Below are positions 30,376-41,495 of a stretch of 64,000 nt of DNA, in pieces. The DNA lies in assembly GCA_047967505.1 (NCBI GenBank), contig CM106540.1; one strand, given 5' to 3'. The position numbers and the translations under genes are program-made. Origin of the DNA: Dipteris shenzhenensis (taxonomy: Eukaryota; Polypodiophyta; Polypodiopsida; Gleicheniales). The first letter of the stretch is position 1; each line of letters opens with the position of its first letter. Below the pieces are notes generated by a model. The model searched no databases, was not told where the DNA came from, and saw only the letters and a program-made list of their open reading frames with translations.

Positions 30376-31640
30376 TAAGTTTCCCTTTCAATCTAATAGT
30401 TTCAGCACTTTTAGCACCCATCAAGCCATGAAAAGAGATAGCATAAATTGTTTGCTGCACATCCCAATAGATCTCCTCCTCGTCCACAGGAGCATTTCCA
30501 TTCGCATCCTCTCGCGCATGAAAGGCATAGCAACCTGATGCTCCACATGAACACTGTAGGCCAACAGCGTCGCATGCCACATGTGGGCTAAGTGTCATTG
30601 GATTGTATACCATGCATATTATGTTCAATAGCACCACCGAGATCAAAGAGGAAACCAGCCCCCTTCGTGTGGCTGCGGTATCTAGAACTTCTTCCACGTC
30701 CTGTGATAATAGCCCTGGTGTGTTGTTTAAATTTTGATTTTTCATTTCCAGACTTGGCTTAGCTCTTGGCTTAGCATCAAATGACTGGTATGGCTTAGCA
30801 TAAGGCATCTTGATCTTGCTACCTGTAACAATGGGAACCCTCGGAAAGGTGCTGCTGCTGATTTCCTATCATGCCAATCAGTCACCTTAGGCTTCTCTTC
30901 AGACTCATTTGCATTCCCATATGCGCTGCCCACTGTCATCTTATATTTACTAGCATATTTAAGTTCAAACACCTCTGCCGATTGGACTGCACGCTCAATT
31001 GTTTGAGGGTTATGTGCCTTCACATCTGCAGCGAGAGAAGGACTCAATCGATGAAATGCAGCAACTTCCCTCTCTAAAATACGTCTTGTACAACAAGGAA
31101 AGTCTCCAAAAGCCTTGCAAATACTCTTGGACAGTACCATTCTGCGATAATGCATAGAATTCAGCCTGATATTGCTCCAGTATGAGCAATTCAGCCTGAT
31201 ATTGCTCTAGTATGAGCGGGGATACAAATGTGGTGATGATCAACTCCTTGAACTCCTTCCATGTGGCTGGCCTCTAAGGCAAGTCCCTCATACAACACCA
31301 CCAAGTATGTGCATAGTCCTACATGTGCATACCTGCAAAGATTATGCGGTCCTCATCCTACTTTGGGTAGAAGAGGAAATAATCTTCCAGCTTCGTAAGC
31401 CACTCCTCTAGCTCATTAGGTGTGCGAGTGTCCCCTTTGAACTTATGCACTGTGAGTTTGTCCTTGATATCCTTGGCTGCATAATTCCTGTGTGTGTAAG
31501 CTCCAGAAGTGTGGGCATCATCACGCTTGAGGTTCACATGATCGGAGAAGGACATCTCAAGTTTGATGGCCTCAAGTAGGGCCTTATATGAATGCAAGGA
31601 ATCTGCCAACATCTCATCAAAAGTGGCATGCTGCCCACCA
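30338..31640 (-). pseudogene. Gyp-1 gag core and C-terminus
   Basis: The minus strand carries a Retrotrans_gag-type core: VHKFKGDTRTPNELEEWLTKLEDYF (about 31465-31370), ATWKEFKELIITTFV (near 31250), VQEYLQGFWRLSLLY (31135-31085), an acidic/lysine-rich linker, and CDAVGLQCSCGASGCYAFH, which may replace a conventional zinc knuckle. A 27-bp tandem duplication repeats LILEQYQAE (31156-31210). Several frameshifts separate the pieces. Confidence 0.75.
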
Positions 31641-32530
31641 CTAACCCTCTATTGCGTAGTAGTTGCTGCCATCTGATGCCTTGGCTGCGTTTGGCTCTAT
31701 GTGCTCACATGCGGAGCGATAGGTGCATGAACCCTTGGCTGGGTCTCTCTGCCAAATGCATCTCTCTAGAATGATGGCATGCCAAAGGGCTGAGAAGAGG
31801 ACTGACCTCTCCCATAGGGGCGTGGGCTGCCATAAAAATAAAACCAGCTCTAGGCATACTCGTTGGTGCAGTGAAAGGAGCACTAACTGGATGCATACCA
31901 ACGGGTCAGCCCAAAAGAGACAGCTTAGCCTGCATGGATCCAAAAAACTGAGAGCCAAAAGATGGCCTCACATCCTGCAAGAAGGTGCTCTGCGGCACAG
32001 AGAATGCATCATCCAAATCTAAATAATCCCCATGGTGGGGTACAAGCAACGGTCTAGAAGACTCATGCCCATAGGCACGGCGGGCATCTGCCATAAAACT
32101 CCTGTGTGGAGCAAACAAAACATCCTGACTATTTGAGTGGTCCCCTTGCTAGGGTGTGGGCTCCTTACCCCTGTCCTGCATAGCCTGACCAATCTGTTGC
32201 TCGAGCTGCCGTCCCATCTCGACAAGAGCTGTATCCTGCATAGCGTGGTAAGCTGCTGGCTGAAGTCCTATCTCATCTAGCGGAAAGCACCCTGGAGCAT
32301 AGAAGCAAGGGTATCCACAAATTGTGTTTGCGCTACCTGCGCTTTGCAAGATGCAGGAGAGAGAGGCTGAGTTGTAGGGATCTCTGAACCACCAAGGATG
32401 CACCCACTGTGGAAGGCAATTGCTCATGCTGAGCAGCCTCATCACTATCATGCAATGTATCCCGTCGAGCACACTTGGGTGGCCTGGTGGCTGTCCGGGA
32501 GAGATCGAATGCAGGCAATGAAATGGGCAC
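31641..32530 (-). pseudogene. Gyp-1 gag N-terminal region (tentative)
   Basis: Minus-strand frames contain Gln/Pro/Ala-rich segments (MGRQLEQQIGQAMQ, about 32225-32180; RRDTLHDSDEAAQHEQLP, about 32470-32415) ahead of the recognisable gag core and in the right place for a Gypsy gag N-terminus. Frames change repeatedly and no domain is identifiable, so this is placed by position and composition only. Confidence 0.45.
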
Positions 32531-33475
32531 TACCCTAAGACTATTGGGACTACTAGGACAGTGACTTAGGCCAACCTCACCCTAATTAACACCTAATCTA
32601 ACCTAGCCCCCAACTAACTAAACCTAACCTAGCTAACTAGACCTAACTAACCTAACCCAAGTAACTAACCAACCACCCTAGCCCTAGCTAATTGAACCTA
32701 GGAAATGGAGACTAAGGGTTTTTTTTGTTGCACGTGTGACGGGCGATGGCAGCGCGGCAAAGAGAATGGCAAGGGCAACGGAGAGAACGGCGGTGGATGG
32801 CAGAGAGGCAGGCAGTAGAGAGACGGAAGGCGACAAGGCAAGGGACTCGTCTGCAAGGCGATGCAAGGATTTTATTTTTGTAGGCGGGTGGCACCGTGTG
32901 GAGTGCGTCTGCAAAGGCGACGCAAGGGTGGCGCAGGGCGTGAGGCGACTGGCATGGATGTGGCTATGGCCTCGATGCTTGGAGAGTCTTGGCTCTATTG
33001 GCAAGCGTGTGCCTAGTTCGACGATTGCTCATTTGGTGATCATTTAGTTCCACGGTTTCTGCCACTCACTTTGGGCATGGCATTCACATACCTTCCACCA
33101 TCCCTGTTGGTGTTGGTGTCGGCATTGGTCATCAGGGGCTACAGAAGGACAATAGGACATCAAGAGAGACAACCACCAAGGGCTAGCAAATGGCAGTACG
33201 GAAGGCTTGTTCCACACATCAAATACGTTGATGCCTGTTTGCACGCTCGGAAGGCTATTGTAGAAGATTGTCAAATGAATAGTAGAGTGACTAATCGAAC
33301 AGGAGAACGTCGGGCACCTTCGTCACATAGCTTATTCAAGTGTCAAATATGTTTGACGCCTATTTGCAGGCTCGGTCTCACGACCCTTGGTTTTCCATGT
33401 ACAACAATGAGCTCCGGAACTATCTTCTTGAAGCTACCAATGTGGATAAGGGTGGAAAGCAAGTGCCAACAGAAC
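32531..33475. other. Gyp-1 leader with possible captured coding fragment
   Basis: The interval between gag and primer site is unusual. 32570-32700 is a degenerate CCTAAC-rich stretch. 32730-33000 is GC-rich. On the plus strand (opposite to Gyp-1), 33071-33330 and, after a frame change, 33340-33475 read like ordinary protein (YLPPSLLVLVSALVIRGYRR, HIKYVDACLHARKAIVEDC, FDAYLQARSHDPWFSMYNNE, NYLLEATNVDKGGKQ). I do not recognise the protein. It could be a host gene fragment picked up by the element. Confidence 0.35.
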
Positions 33476-33478
33476 CAT

Positions 33479-33490
33479 GCTCTGATACCA
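33479..33490 (-). other. tRNA-iMet primer binding site, Gyp-1
   Basis: The minus strand reads TGGTATCAGAGC, one base from an LTR-like TGTAATGAAGG border at 33492. Confidence 0.8.
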
Positions 33491-33491
33491 A

Positions 33492-33574
33492 TGTAATGAA
33501 GGAGGCAAGGGCTGAATTGGTGAAGGGGCCAGAGATGGCAGAAATGGGGGAAGAGGAGAGGGGAGAGGAAAGAT

Positions 33575-33620
<46 letters not shown>

Positions 33621-33690
33621 GGAAAGGGGTAGAGGGAGAGGAAGAGAGAGAAAAGAAGTAAGGGGAAGAGGGATAAAGAGAGATTAATTC
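33492..33690 (-). mobile_element. Gyp-1 5' LTR, inner part
   Basis: Starts TGTAATGAAGG next to the primer site and contains a (GA)n tract at 33577-33617. It appears truncated, since Cop-5 gag begins by about 33700 and no outer terminus is visible. Confidence 0.5.
33577..33617 (+). repeat. (GA)n microsatellite
   Basis: Nearly perfect GA repeat within the Gyp-1 LTR remnant. Confidence 0.95.
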
Positions 33691-33983
33691 AGTGTAAAAT
33701 TGAATACAAAAGACAAATGACCGATAGGAAAGTTAGTCCCTCCACATTTCCGATCTAAGAGGCCCTCTGATCCTCCAAAACCACCACCACCGACCGGAGC
33801 CTTCTCCGGAACCATCTCCACCATAACCCTTCTTTGCAAACATAGCTTCTGAAAATCACTGAGAAAAGGACCAGCAAACTTTTTATAGCAACCAAATGAT
33901 TCACCACACATCTTACTTGAATCAGGGTCGCCTTGGAATGGAGTGACTCCTTCCTTCAGAGTGGAAACTAGAGCTGCAGTGTT
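33691..33983 (-). pseudogene. Copia Cop-5 gag N-terminal fragment
   Basis: Immediately below the primer site the minus strand reads AALVSTLKEGVTPFQGDPDSSK, then an open frame from 33911 (MCGESFGCYKKFAGPFLSDFQKLCLQ) running into a Gly/Pro-rich stretch and stopping at 33684. Position and composition fit the start of an LTR-element gag, but the domain is not recognisable beyond that. It is truncated against the Gyp-1 LTR. Confidence 0.45.
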
Positions 33984-33996
33984 GGCTGTGATACCA
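33984..33996 (-). other. Primer binding site, Cop-5
   Basis: The minus strand reads TGGTATCACAGCC, a one-base variant of the initiator-tRNA site, adjoining the LTR end. Confidence 0.75.
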
Positions 33997-34117
33997 TCTT
34001 AGAAACCACAAGGTAGAATCAATCAACCTCAGCAAAATAGGAACAGCTCTATCCACTTCACTCTATGATACAACTCACTGATGAAGACCTCACTTAGAGA
34101 ATAGAGAATAGAGGGCA

Positions 34118-34175
34118 CATGAGAGAGAGAGAGAGAGAGAGAGAATAGATGGCACATGAGAGAGAGAGAGAGAGA
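34118..34175 (+). repeat. Duplicated (GA)n tract
   Basis: Two GA tracts (34118-34143 and 34159-34175) joined by a repeated GAATAGANGGCACAT phrase, a local duplication of the LTR microsatellite. Confidence 0.9.
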
Positions 34176-34708
34176 TTAACGTCCTCGAAAGGCCTCATGG
34201 GCCTATGGGACAAACTACATCAAAAGAAGAAACCCATACAAGCCTTTGTGGGCTGAAGCAAAGGGAAGGCTAGGGCCCTTGCTGAGTACTATACTCAGCT
34301 AACTCAAAAACAAACTAAGAAACTGAAAGATTGAAAGACTGAGAGCTCAAAATCTAAAACCCGGTGTCGTGGTGGCTCTCTGGTGGGCTGCAAATAGATC
34401 CCAGATCTGTGTCTATTGACTTGTCTCTCGCTGTGGCAGAGGACATGGTCTCCTTGACCTTTGTATCCAATGGGCTTTGTCAGGAGTGACGCCTTGTCTA
34501 TGGCGGTCTCCTCTAAGGAGAACTGAAATGGCCGCAACCTCGATCTGGTGTGCTCTGGCCACTCTCCATGTCGTACGTGGTCTCTGCCTCCCTTGCTTGG
34601 AAGCATCGGGTGGTCTCTCCCCATTGATCCACACTGCCCTCATGTCAACTAGCACTTCCTCCTCCACACCGCAATGTCCTAGAGCTGACTCTATTAGAAA
34701 CATGGTGA

Positions 34709-34744
<36 letters not shown>

Positions 34745-35060
34745 AGGGTGTGAGGAAATAATGCTCAAATGAAGACATAATGAAAGGCTCTCATTCATTC
34801 ATCAAGTGTATCATGACAAATGAAGTACAAGCCTTTATATAGGCTACTCACACACACTCTAGCACCTAGTGCATATGGGATAAGTCCCATGATGACACGT
34901 GGCACTCACACAAGACTCACTCACATAGACTAGTACTAGATCACCTAGTACTACACACTAACACATCACATCACCACACTCTTTGACTATGATATCTCCA
35001 ACAGACTCAAATGCATTAAAGTCCATGACATGTCGCTGTGCTCGGTCTCCCTCGGCCTCA
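34176..35060. mobile_element. Probable insertion within Cop-5 LTR
   Basis: Absent from the related LTR at 18437-18929, where flanking blocks are adjacent. It contains a (GA)n tract (34711-34741), a TTTATATAGG box (34834-34843) and ACACACTC-rich sequence resembling Cop-6 LTR material. No open frame of note and no clear target duplication. Confidence 0.4.
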
Positions 35061-35487
35061 AATATATTCTTCCACCAAAAAGTGGGCAAGACAAGCTCAA
35101 AGGTGACCACAAACCAACCAGCAAAGGCTAGCCCAAAAGCTGAGAACTCCCTACTACTGTACATCTCAGAAATTCCTTCTCCACGCTGCCAAAAGGCTTC
35201 AGTAGTTGATGACTGAATAGGGGAATGGGGGGGTTTATATAGGGGCTGGCTGCCCCTCTGATCTGGCCGCCCTGCTGGTCAGTTCACACAGATTGGGTCA
35301 ACTAGCCTGGTTGGCTGGCCAACACCCCTTGGCACGCCTATATATGCGCTCTGCCAGTGGGTCGTTTTCCCTGCTACTGCTGCACCTCAGGCAGCCTGTA
35401 CTGCTGCTCCAGACCTGCCCCATATCCCTTCCCCCTCACAGTCACATGCCCCCAATGTCCTCATATGGGGCTTCATAGGTGGGTACA

Positions 35488-35747
35488 TTGACTTCCACAA
35501 GCATTAGCAAGGTCAACAATAAAACTAAACTTTAATTTATACATATCTAGATGAATCCGAAAACATATACCTTCATAAGACTAGAATATATTCAATCTTA
35601 CATAATTAAAGTTTTAAAGAAGCGAAAGGACAAAGTAAAGAAGGGAGTTTATAAGTGACTTTAGAAAAAATTATGAGTGAATGAGAAAAATAAAAACTAA
35701 AAAACAAAAGCTACACTTATTTTGTCATCAGTACCCAAGCATAAGCT
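35488..35747. other. AT-rich spacer
   Basis: No recognisable gene. A TATCTAGATGAATCC phrase at about 35547 resembles the unit start of the tandem repeat that follows. Confidence 0.4.
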
Positions 35748-36635
35748 ACTACTAGGTTTCGAAAGATTCCAAAACATGCCCCAATTTATCCTCTACAAAC
35801 ACAACACATAGTGCAGTTTCATTCTCATGACCGTCAATCACAAGGCTGAAAACCATAAACTCCATCATGCATAGCACGGACTAGCCGTTATGACATCCCC
35901 ACCAACGCCATCATTGCCCAATGGTAGGTGTAGACCATAGTACACATATTAATTCACACATCCACACATACACTTACACATCTACTAATACGGCAAGAAC
36001 ATATATCTAGATGAATTGAGGAACTCCCAAACTCATCCTCTAAAAACACAACAGTGTGCAATTGCAAGCTCATTATAGGCACTCACAAGTTGAAATACAT
36101 AAACTCCATTACGCATAGTAGGGACTAGCTACTATGGCAATGGTGGGTGTAGACCATAGTATAAGCATATGCTCTCAAACATACATATCCACCACCCACA
36201 CATACTTGAGGATCCATTTATACAAAGATCTTAGTACTGAGTTTTCGTCAACACTCTGGAGGTGGACGGACGGACTCATCCCATGACAAAGGCTAGCACT
36301 AAAGGAGAAGGCTAATCATAAACTAGTCCACAATCTATTCATTCAAGATACAACTGCTTGTGAAGACTACATGATTTCGTTCAATCTCTCACAAATGAGC
36401 AATTCTAAGCAAAAAATGCTTAGACAATCTGACTGATAGGGCATTGCACTACATAAGATAACTTATCACAATATCAACAAGCCACTACATGGACAAAAAC
36501 TTACACAAGATGAAATTTGCATCTCTGCTAATACGGTGAGAACATGCATCTAGATTAATCAAGGAACATGCCCAAACTCATCCTCTAAAAACACAACACA
36601 TAATGCAGTTTCAATCGCATAGCACATACTCACGA

Positions 36636-37850
36636 TGTCACATGCACCCCTGCACTTGGGTGCAAGGTGACAACTGGTTTCATCGACAAAGTGCAAATAG
36701 TTCCTATGATAGGATATTTTGTCGTAAGCCGTGACCCCATTGTGAACCCTTGTCCAAGGACACTCAAACACGAGCTACGTAGGCCAATCTCTCAGCCTTA
36801 GGTCAAGTCAGAAAGTCAGTCCTTGTTCACTAGTACCCACTTGAGAACAGTAGGTTAGTGTTTCCGTCTTAGAGTTCTAGGTAGGTTTAGGTCTCAGCCT
36901 AGGATAGGAGCCCAAAAGGGCCCCCTCGGGGCAGAGACAATGACCTCCCATCACAGAGAATGGGCTGGGGGAAGGGCTGCCTGTATAGGCTGCCCTGTGC
37001 CCCTCCCTAGGGAGCTAGGGCTAGGGAAAAGAGCCCAACCAGACAGAACCAGCCGACTGGCTGGTCGGCTTGTTTCAGGCTGGTTGGCTCATTCCCTATC
37101 AGCCCTACATCCCCCTATATAAAGGGGAGGCTGCTGCCATCATTTCTCATCCAGCCCCCAGCAGTTAGCCTCCATTTCCTCCAGCCCGGTGCAGTCCTCA
37201 GCCTTTGCAAAACAGCAAACATTCAGCAGTCCCTAAGGGTGATCCATTTACACAACACCATAGCTCAGCTCAGAGTTGAGGTTTGGGGTTCCTGTTTCAG
37301 CAGTTCGTTTTACAGTTTCTTTTACAGTTTTCTCAGCTCACTCACAGCTCTTATCACTCATCTCTCAGTTCATATCTCAGCTCTCTATTAGCTTCCATTA
37401 CTCTCAGCTTTGTGTCCTCCCTTCATCTCTCACACTCACGCAGGTCCGCTGCATGCCTAGGGACAGCACAAGCCTCTTCAATAGCCTTGCACAATGGTCC
37501 ACATCTTCCGTGTGGGCAGCGTGGTCTTGGTCGAGATTTGGGTTGCTTCTCAGGCATTTGTGGGTCAGCCAATGGTATCAAAGGGTCATTCTCAAAGTTG
37601 TCTATCAAGCTCTCTGAAGGAGTGTCAGTTGTATTCTTTTGCAGTTCCCCAAGATATAAAGCAAATTCCTTCCGAGTTGGGGAGGGGGGCCCTCAGTGGG
37701 TACAGGGACGCACTATGGTGTCGCGTCTACATTCTCTCTCTAAACCCTACACTCTCTCTCTATCTTTTATGGTGCATACGCATACGCCTCATAAAGGTTT
37801 AAAGAAGGTCTTGATGCGCATTACACGATCATTCACCGTTGCATGTTACA
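36636..37850 (+). mobile_element. Solo LTR of the Chr-1 chromovirus family
   Basis: Begins TGTCACATGCACCC and ends TGCATGTTACA, with flanks CACGA (36631-36635) and CACAA (37851-37855). Removing it restores the ~540-bp repeat unit to the length of its neighbour and rejoins CACAAGGTTGAGACC, which matches CACAAG(G)-containing sequence in sister units. There is no internal region and no second LTR, so it arose by LTR-LTR recombination. It contains a TATA box (37115-37124) and the GGGGGCCCTCAGTG landmark near 37685. Confidence 0.88.
37115..37124 (+). promoter_or_regulatory. TATA box of the solo LTR
   Basis: CTATATAAAG in the GC-rich middle of the LTR, the expected place of the LTR promoter. Confidence 0.5.
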
Positions 37851-38367
37851 CACAAGGTTGAGACCAAAAACTCCATGCATATCAAGGACTATCTACTATG
37901 ACATCCCACCGAAGTCATCAACACCCAACAGTGGGTGTAGATCATATTATGAACATATGCTTTTACATGTACATACATATCCACACATCCACACATACTT
38001 GAGCATCCATTCACACCAAGGTCTTCGTACTAAGTTCTTGTCAATACTTCGGAGGTGAAGGACAGACCCAGCCTTGACAAAGGCTAGCACTAAAGGAGAA
38101 GGCTAATCAACAATATTCTACAATTGCTTGTGAAGACTATATAATTTCACGAGCAATTCTAAGAATTAAATGCTAAGAAAACTAGTTTATAGGGCAATGC
38201 ACCACTTAAGAGAGAAAGAACTTATCGCCATTTCAGCAAGCTGCAACATGGACAAAAAATTCACAACGTGAAATCTCCATGTCCGCTAATAGGGTGATAA
38301 AATATATCTAGATAAATCCATCTACTCAAGATGACTATAGAGAACACCTAAGGAACCCGAGGCATAT

Positions 38368-38413
38368 GGGAATGGCCAGGAAACATCTAGGGGACGTCCC
38401 CTTGGCCATTCCA
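38368..38413. repeat. Short inverted repeat
   Basis: GGAATGGCC and GGCCATTCC flank a GGGGACGTCCCC palindrome. It could form a small hairpin; no function is evident. The surrounding 38341-38668 is otherwise featureless. Confidence 0.6.
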
Positions 38414-38668
38414 CAAAGATTAAACACTACATACCAACCTTCAGCTTTATAGTAACCAAGGAGTTCTTTCTTGTGTCCAACTTGAAGCTAACTGCTTGCC
38501 TTTTCATGGTGTTTCCTAGTTGCCTTTCTTTTGTATGTCATTTGGCAACCCATCATCATTATTTCATATATGTGCTTTAGACCTCAACTCCACCATTGGT
38601 GATGCCCGTTCTCATTCTCAAGGCGTTCAGAAGAATGTTCCATTCCAGGTACCTATGTTTTAAGTTCC

Positions 38669-39480
38669 TATGAAAGATCTAAGTGAAGACATTGCTGGTT
38701 TCTTGGACGTTGTGAAATTTCACCACAAAAAGCCAATGAACAAGGTAGTTGTGAGCATGCCAATGGGTGCAAGTGTCAAAAAGCAGGGCAACATGCTCTA
38801 GGATACCCTTGCAGTACAAGAGCAATGAAAGGATCTTGACAACTCTCTTCAATCTCTCACAATGACTCTCTACCGTCAAGGATCTGGTTCACACGACAGT
38901 GCAGCAAATCAAGAACATACTGATTATAGAAGTAGATAAAAAAGCAAATAAAACTGACATTCAAGCCGAGATTAATGAGCACGAAGCTAAACACAGCAAT
39001 GCACTGAAGATTAGGATAAGAGACCTCCCTGAAGGCTGGTTCAATAATGAGGATTCATACAAGGAGACTCTAATGAGGATTCATACAAGGAGACTCTAAC
39101 ACACATCAAAGCAGCCACCCCTAGCATTGAATGGCCGGAAGAGGACAAAGATGGACAGACTCCACAATTAATATTCATGACTCTGGAGGACATGCTGTAA
39201 TTAGATTTAGCAAACGAGATATACGAATCAAGCTTCCTCGCCAATATCACAAGCTGAAAGGGACTAAGAAATGGATCGCCTAAGAGCTTACAGGAGCTCA
39301 AACTGAACCAGAAGGCAACAGAATTGGCCAAGGTCAACGCTGCTGGGAAGGACGGAAAATCGGCAGTATATCTTGAGGGTGTGGCCCTCACCAAGGAGTC
39401 TAGATCCAAACCAAAAGACAGAAATTCTTTAACTGATGTATGGCCAATTATTGTCTTCATTTTCAGACTACAATGTAGGT
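38669..39480 (+). pseudogene. Decayed ORF, possibly LINE ORF1-like
   Basis: Plus-strand reading gives MKDLSEDIAGFLDVVKFHHK to a stop near 38800; then, in other frames, a coiled-coil-like DKKANKTDIQAEINEHEAKH (38930-38990) followed by ALKIRIRDLPEGW (39001-39040), and, past a 24-bp tandem duplication (39050-39099), HIKAATPSIEWPEEDKDG and LNQKATELAKVNAAGKDGK. A coiled coil followed by an IRI.DLPE strand recalls LINE ORF1 RNA-binding proteins, but similarity is vague and there is no endonuclease or RT beside it. Several stops interrupt it. Confidence 0.35.
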
Positions 39481-39540
39481 ATCTTATATATATAATCATT
39501 CAGAGTCGCTTTATACACGCTGCCTTGTACCCTACTTGAA

Positions 39541-40173
39541 TCGATGTATTAGCTGGGTTTTTTACTATCCCATAGACCTGTTTGTCTCCCGTGGACATTA
39601 ACAGACTTTCTTTCTTTCTTCTTTCACTCATGAATGCACAAGAGGTAAACTCAATCTGGAATAGAACAGTAAAGAGGGCAGCAAAGATCTCATATAATAG
39701 CTCCACAAGGATGGACTAAAACAGCACAAGGGAGTGCTCCAAACATCCAGCCAAGTGCTGGCAAAGTCGACAGCCAAGGGAAGGCTGGTAGTCCTTTGCC
39801 CTTGCATGCCTTGGTAGACAGAGGGATGCAATGAGGAGTGCCAAGGCCCAAAGGCCAACATTTATAGCCAAGGGGAGGCAGTTCCGCCCCCAGACTAAAC
39901 TGACTGGAACAGCCGACTAACCCTGGTAGTGGGCCAACTGGCCAAACCAGTCACCATGATGGCCTCTTAGTTAGCCACATCTAGAGCCCAACCACCTCCA
40001 AAAAATAGGCTCTACTCCTCCCAATAACTTGCTATCATAAAACAGCCCTAGATGTAGACACACATCCCCTGTTTCTAAGTATGTGCTGCCATCCTTTACC
40101 CTATAAATCTAACCTATTTCACATTCCTTTGTCCTAATATGGGGGCTTATATGTGGAATACTGCCTTCTAACA
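39541..40173 (-). mobile_element. LTR-like block
   Basis: On the minus strand it starts TGTTAGAAGG at 40173, soon followed by TATAAGCCCCCATATTAGG, the signature shared with other LTR starts here. A TATA-like GGCTATAAATG lies near 39868-39858. The other end (about 39541) is not defined, no primer site adjoins it and no target duplication was found, so it may be a solo or truncated LTR. Confidence 0.4.
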
Positions 40174-40620
40174 GCAAGGACCCAGAAAAAGGCAAATCTA
40201 GCAGAGGTTGAGGAGTGGAGCAAAAATACAGATTATCAATCACCACAAAGGACAATGCCATCCCATTGGTTCAAATGACCTCAAGCATGCACAAGCCTTG
40301 TACAATCTTGATGGATTGATACAAGACCATCAAGCAGCATGCTAAAGCTTTTATGCTCACTGAAGATGGGGGAAATGAGACCACGGAGGAGTCCTTAAGA
40401 TCATCACAGAACAACACGTTGAGCTTAGAGAAGAACTTTGATACGAGGCCCTCATGTTGTTTAATACGCTTCCTGAGGTATTACAGTTTTGTGATAGCGC
40501 TCACAACAAGGCAGAAGACAATCCACTCATACTTAAGAAGTTGTGAGCAATGTATCTGCGGGACAAGCTGTGTATGAAGGTTTACAATGTCGAGGACAAA
40601 AGCCAAACCTGTGGACCTAA

Positions 40621-40865
40621 AAAGATTTTGTCAGTGTGGGCCCAGAATGGATCCATAAGAGGGGGTATTGAGATACTGCATGGGAGCAAGACACCTGCAA
40701 CAAGCAAGGGTACATAGGGCTGCCAAGTGGCAAACGTTGGAGATACCACGTGCGCAGATATGAGACCAGAAAGGGCAGCCATACAGGCTGCTGATCTGCA
40801 GCATGTTGCTGTGAATAGAAGGCAGTCGTGGGGGCAGCATCATGGGCTCCGGGCCATGTGAGCAG
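40621..40865 (+). repeat. Diverged direct repeat, copy 1
   Basis: Shares GTGGGCCCA, GGGCAGCCATACAGGCTGCT and GCATAGAAGGCAGTC-like phrases with 41330-41495, with many small differences and length changes. Origin unknown. Confidence 0.65.
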
Positions 40866-41329
40866 AGTAGTCAAAGGATGGGGCTGAAAGGGTGGCACAT
40901 GAATCTTATAGACTGGACCTGGCTGGCCAGAAGCAGTAGGTCAGCCAGGTATAACTCAGAAGAGGAAGTCATCTGGGCCCAGTGGGTTTAGCCCTTGGGC
41001 GCAGGTGTGTGGTCAAGCTGTGTTGTACCTGTGATTCAGGTTGGATCATGGACAATACAAACTGTGACCTAGAAGTGCAGGAGTTGCGGATGATTAAAAC
41101 CTGAATTCAAGAAAGCCTTCCACAAGATCCAGAGAGCTTTTTGGCCTGGTAGGGTATAGTGACCGGTTTGTCTTGAGAAAGCTTAAAATCGGTTTTTTTT
41201 TTCTTGAGGTTTTTTGTGATTGGTTGTGGGCATGTGATCTCCACCTTATCCTCCTCCTTTTTTTCTTCTTTCTATTTCAACGCAGGCCACTTGGACATCG
41301 TTGAACTTGTTTACAGGAGCATCTCTTAT

Positions 41330-41495
41330 AATTCGGTGTGTGGGCCCACAATGGGTCATTGTGAGGGCTCATTGGCCACTGCCCCACATATGAGCCCCCA
41401 AATTGAGGACATGGGAACCAGCTATATGGGCTGCTAATGTGCAGCACCTTGCTGCGCATAGAAGGCAGTCCTGTGGGTAGCATGCCATGCACATG
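41330..41495 (+). repeat. Diverged direct repeat, copy 2
   Basis: Second copy of the repeat at 40621-40865 (GTGTGTGGGCCCACAATGG; GGGCTGCTAATGTGCAGCA; GCATAGAAGGCAGTCCTGTG), about 700 bp downstream in the same orientation. Confidence 0.65.

Larger units (their letters stand above)
33999..35487 (-). mobile_element. Cop-5 5' LTR, interrupted
   Basis: Inner end CTTAGAAACC near 33999; outer end, reading TGTACCCACC on the minus strand, at 35487. It matches the LTR at 18437-18929 in two blocks (33999-34175 and about 35060-35360) and adds about 140 bp at the outer end with the AAGCCCC/ATGAGGA signature. A TATATAGG box lies at 35236-35243. The 34176-35060 stretch has no counterpart in the other copy and is probably an insertion. 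Confidence 0.65.
35748..38340. repeat. Tandem array of a ~540-bp repeat
   Basis: A unit marked by CTAATACGG(C/T)(A/G)AGAACAT...CTAGAT, CATCCTCTAAAAACACAACA, TAAACTCCAT, GGGACTAGCTACTATG and GACAAAGGCTAGCACTAAAGG. Units begin at 35985, 36528 and 38286. The first full unit is 543 bp. The second is 1758 bp because it contains a 1215-bp solo LTR plus a 5-bp target copy, leaving 538 bp. A shortened copy lies at 35748-35984 and a partial copy follows 38286. No coding capacity is seen. Confidence 0.85.

Noticed and set aside
32570-32700. CCTAAC-rich stretch resembling telomere repeats
   Set aside because: The unit is irregular (CTAACCTAAC, CTAACTAGA) and not the plant CCCTAAA repeat; treated as low-complexity sequence in the Gyp-1 leader.
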